64,000 bases of DNA from Isoperla grammatica. Taxonomy: Eukaryota > Arthropoda > Insecta > Plecoptera > Perlodidae. A program made the translations under genes and the position numbers. Below are positions 60,091 to 64,000 of the stretch, in pieces. The stretch lies in assembly GCA_945910005.1 (NCBI GenBank), contig OX246746.1:33877305-33941304 (forward strand). Direction: 5' to 3'. Under the pieces are notes generated by a model that saw nothing but the letters and a program-made list of their open reading frames with translations, was not told where the DNA came from and did no database searches. How positions within the stretch are numbered: position 1 is the stretch's first letter; each line of letters opens with the position of its first letter.

Positions 60091-60688
60091 CTCGGTCGTG
60101 TACGCAACACTTTGGTGGGCGACAATCGAGGCCACGTAGCCACATTTCTACCTTCATACTCCAGAGTCTAGCAGGTCGTGGAGGAGGGAGCAGCTAACGA
60201 GATGTTGATATTTCAATTTCAGCTCTCCTATTGTAAGAACCCATAAAGTTTATCATTTGCTCCTGTTTTGTATGTGTCCTGTCCTCAGACAACTGTGTGA
60301 TCTAAATACCCCTATATAATAAAATAGAGGAATGAGGCGCAGAATCAAGGAGGTCTACACAACTCCAATCTTACAAACTAAACACAAGAATTGTAATAAT
60401 ACGTGGATAGAAAAGGGATAGTTTAAAAAAATATATATTTATATTTACTTTTTTGTAATAGTTAGTGACTCCTCAAAGTTACACGACTACACTTCACTGT
60501 TCATAACAATCAAGGTAGAGATGCATTAGTTGGCAGCTGAGTAATCTGGGCAACGTTTCAACAAGAAAAATAATGAAATTATAGCAACATGAATTGTTAC
60601 TTCATTTTGACTATAAGCACAAATATAATAAAGATGAAATATTGAAAACAGTTAGAAAATGTTCAGATTTTAGGCCACACATTATTCT

Positions 60689-62593
60689 TTGTTTTTGTCC
60701 CATTTGATTGGTCATTGCATTCAGATTTGTGTGTATTATTGCAACCAAACCACGATAAGTTGGGAATATCAATTTAATTTCTATCCTGACAAGACACAAT
60801 ATAATACTATTTTCTTGGCAACGATTTGGCCCCCCAACAACACAACCTCTTCAACTAACACCACCGGTACAACCACCAGCCCACCAACCTCCGTCAAACG
60901 GGTACACTACCCAGCCCACAACACAACCCCTTCAACTATCACCACCGGTACAACCACCGGTACAACCACCGGTACAACCACCAGCCCACCAACCTCCGTC
61001 AAACCGGCACACTACCCAGCCCACAACACAACCCCTTCAACTAACACCACCGGTACAACCACCGGTACAACCACCAGCCTACCAACCTCCGTCAAACGGG
61101 CACACTACCCAGCCCACAACACAACCCCTTCAACTATCAGCACCGGTACAACCACCGGTACAACCACCGGTACAACCACCAGCCCACCAACCTCCGTCAA
61201 ACCGGCACACTACCCAGCCCACAACACAACCCCTCCAACTAACACCACCGGTACAACCACCGGTACAACCACCGGTACAACCACCAGCCCACCAACCTCC
61301 GTCAAACCGGCACACTACCCAGCCCACAACACAACCCCTTCAACTAACACCACCGGTACAACCACCGGTACAACCACCAGCCCACCAACCTCCGTCAAAC
61401 GGGCACACTACCCAGCCCACAACACAACCTCTTCAACTATCACCACCGGTACAACCACCGGTACAACCACCGGTACAACCACCAGCCCACCAACCTCCGT
61501 CAAACGGGCACACTACCCAGCCCACAACACAACCCCTTCAACTAACACCACCGGTACAACCACCGGTACAACCACCGGTACAACCACCAGCCCACCAACC
61601 TCCGTCAAACGGGCACACTACCCAGCCCACAACACAACCCCTTCAACTAACACCACCGGTACAACCACCGGTACAACCACCGCTACAACCACCGGTACAA
61701 CCACCAGCCCACCAACCTCCGTCAAACGGGCACACTACCCAGCCCACAACACAACCTCTTCAACTAACACCACCAGTACAACCACCGGTACAACCACCGT
61801 TACAACCACCAGCCCACCAACCTCCGTCAAACGGGCACACTACCCAGCCCACAACACAACCCCTTCAACTATCACCACCGGTACAACCACCGGTACAACA
61901 ACCGGTACAACCACCAGCCCACCAACCTCCGTCAAACCGGCACACTACCCAGCCCACAACACAACCCCTTCAACTAACACCACCGGTACAACCACCGGTA
62001 CAACCACCAGCCCACCAACCTCCGTCAAACGGGCACACTACCCAGCCCACAACACAACCCCTTCAACTAACACCACCGGTACAACCACCGGTACAACCAC
62101 CGGTACAACCACCGGTACAACCACCAGCCCACCAACCTCCGTCAAACGGGCACACTACCCAGCCCACAACACAACCCCTTCAACTAACACCACCGGTACA
62201 ACCACCGGTAACCCCACCGGTACAACCACCAGCCCACCAACCTCCGTCAAACGGGCACACTACCCAGCCCACAACACAACCTCTTCAACTAACACCACCA
62301 GTACAACCACCGGTACAACCACCGGTTCAACCACCAGCCCACCAACCTCCGTCAAACGGGCACACTACCCAGCCCACAACACAACCCCTTCAACTATCAC
62401 CACCGGTACAACCACCGGTACAACCACCGCACAACCACCGGTACTACCACCGGTACAACCACCAGCCCACCAACCTCCGTCAAACGGGCACACTACCCAG
62501 CCCACAACACAACCCCTTCAACTAACACCACCGGTACAACCACCGGTACAACCCCCAGCCTACCAACCTCCGTCAAACGGGCACACTACTTAG
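60689..62593 (+). pseudogene. Thr/Pro-rich minisatellite frame, copy C, frameshifted
   Basis: The Thr-rich frame is open from 60,689 for 634 codons, including upstream leader sequence that in copies A and B is closed: a small rearrangement near 60,754-60,780 (gataagttgggaatatcaat) joins the two. A 4-bp loss near 62,428 (accaccgcacaacc) shifts it into the Pro/Gln frame, which stops at 62,593. It has no ATG at its start. The minisatellite continues to about 63,660. Confidence 0.6.
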
Positions 62594-63700
62594 CCTACAA
62601 CACAACCACGTCAACTATCACCACCGGTACAACCACCGGTACAACCACCGGTACAACCACCAGCCCACCAACCTCCGTCAAACGGGCACACTACCCAGCC
62701 CAAAACACAACCCCTTCAACTAACACCACCGGTACAACCACCGGTACAACCACCGGTACAACCACCGGTACAACCACCAGCCCACCAACCTCCGTCAAAC
62801 GGGCACACTACCCAGCCCACAACACAACCCCTTCAACTAACACCACCGGTACAACCACCGGTACAACCACCGCTACAACCACCGGTACAACCACCAGCCC
62901 ACCAACCTCCGTCAAACGGGCACACTACCCAGCCCACAACACAACCCCTTCAACTAACACCACCGGTACAACCACCGGTACAGCCACCGGTACAACCACC
63001 GGTACAACCACCAGCCCACCAAGGTCCGTCAAACGGGCACACTACCCAGCCCACAACACAACCCCTTCAACTAACACCACCGGTACTACCACCGGTACAA
63101 CCATCGGTACAACCACCAGCCCACCAACCTCCGTCAAACGGGCACACTACCCAGCCCACAACACAACCTCTTCAACTATCACCACCGGTACAACCACCGG
63201 TACAACCACCGGTACAACCACCGGTACTCCACCGGTACAACCACCAGCCCACCAACCTCCGTCAAACGGGCACACTACCCAGCCCACAACACAACCCCTT
63301 CAACTAACACCACCGGTACAACCACTGGTACAACCACCAGCCTACCAACCTCCGTCAAACGGGCACACTACCCAGCCCACAACACAACCCCTTCAACTAT
63401 CACCACCGGTACAACCACCGGTACAACCACCGGTACAACCACCGCTACAACCACCGGTAAAACCACCAGCCCACCAACCTCCGTCAAACGGGCACACTAC
63501 CCAGCCCACAACACAACCTCTTCAACTAACACCACCAGTACAACCACCGGTACAACCACCAGCCCACCAACGTCCGTCAAACGGGCACACTACCCAGCCC
63601 ACAACACAACCCTTTCAACTAACACCACCGGTACTACCACCGGTACAACCACCAGCCCCGCCAACACCTACCGGTACCGCAGGGAGGTCAAGTTCTACAT

Positions 63701-63764
63701 GATCTCCGCCTAGCGGAGGCTCGTTGAACTCCAAGTTTCGACGAGCCTCCGCTAGGCGGAGATC
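63701..63764 (+). other. 24-bp perfect inverted repeat (hairpin), copy C
   Basis: Arms 63,701-63,724 and 63,741-63,764, identical to copies A and B. Confidence 0.95.
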
Positions 63765-64000
63765 CAGTAGACCTTGGGGAGAGGTACTGTGGTTCCTCAA
63801 CAATTGTGGTGGAAACAAGTGACAAAAAATAAACAACAACAATGTAGTTGAGTATCAGTTTAACTAGGTTCCAAATTGGGAACATGAAAGTAAATTTCCA
63901 CACAAATTTATTTCCTAATTTTTTTAATTAAATGTGTTTATTTTGAAGAACTCAATAGATTATCAAAAAAAAATCCAAAACAATGTATCAAATTAGATAG

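Larger units (their letters stand above)
58404..64000 (+). repeat. Macro-tandem unit, copy C, cut by the window end
   Basis: Copy C begins with the gag zinc-knuckle edge, continues through the leader with two local amplifications (58,901-59,098 and 59,563-60,090), then the minisatellite, hairpin, poly(A) signal and part of the tail. It contains neither hAT element. Confidence 0.93.

Noticed and set aside
59456..60135. Overlapping minus-strand frames of about 74 codons as a gene family
   Set aside because: They step by exactly 88 bp and are shadows of the 88-bp tandem repeat.

Overview
The window looks like a repeat-dominated stretch of an animal nuclear genome. There are no tightly packed genes and no bacterial-style operons. 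Instead there are degenerate Ty3/gypsy and Penelope-like retroelement pieces, two hAT-type non-autonomous elements with 8-bp target duplications, SINE/MITE-like dispersed copies, several families of tandem repeats, and a fragment of the eukaryotic histone chaperone SET. The mix (a dispersed repeat ending in a 'cctcttacgac...ccccgggcccag' type tail, a 153-bp tandem core flanked by copies of its own edges, very long satellites) would fit a marine invertebrate such as a mollusc. That assignment is inference; no marker gene settles it.

Layout. 1-3.1 kb: diverged repeats, a Penelope-like fragment, and the 5' end of a Ty3/gypsy element (tRNA-Trp primer site plus the start of gag). 3.1-25.6 kb: one satellite array of about 100 copies of a 225-bp unit whose length keeps a 75-codon frame open, with clear higher-order duplications of 673, 3,150, 3,375 and 5,175 bp. 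25.9-26.4 kb: a stop-riddled RNase H segment of a second gypsy-type element. 26.5-27.2 kb: three copies of a 231-240-bp repeat. 28.2-29.8 kb: a 153-bp tandem core (8 copies) bracketed by its own flank sequence. 29.9-31.6 kb: weak coding traces, one with a death-domain-like tail. 31.8-33.6 kb: a duplicated ~300-bp element interrupted by a SINE-like insert, a GC-rich block and a tRNA-like SINE head. 34.7-36.8 kb: two minisatellites (56 bp and ~22 bp). 38.6-39.0 kb: a TNF-like terminal exon candidate on the minus strand. 39.1-41.4 kb: a 99-bp array of about 22 copies. 41.9-42.2 kb: a truncated SET gene on the minus strand.

From about 42.3 kb to the end of the window a 6-8 kb unit is present three times in direct tandem (A 42,343-48,435; B about 50,508-58,400; C 58,404 to beyond the window). 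Each copy has a conserved 1.6-kb leader, a nested proline/threonine-rich minisatellite, a 24-bp perfect hairpin, a poly(A) signal and a conserved tail. In copy A the minisatellite is open in two frames for about 850 codons; copies B and C carry frameshifts or stops. A gypsy gag with zinc knuckles lies between A and B, and its last zinc knuckle recurs at the B/C junction. This suggests the amplified unit once included a retroelement gag. Insertions found in one copy only (hAT at 42,477 in A; hAT at 52,028 in B) can be checked against their own empty sites in the other copies, so the order of events can be read from this window alone.

No complete, convincing single-copy gene is present. The most defensible coding homologies are SET, the retroelement gag and RNase H pieces, and the N-terminal transposase exon inside the first hAT element. 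The death-domain-like and TNF-like calls are tentative.
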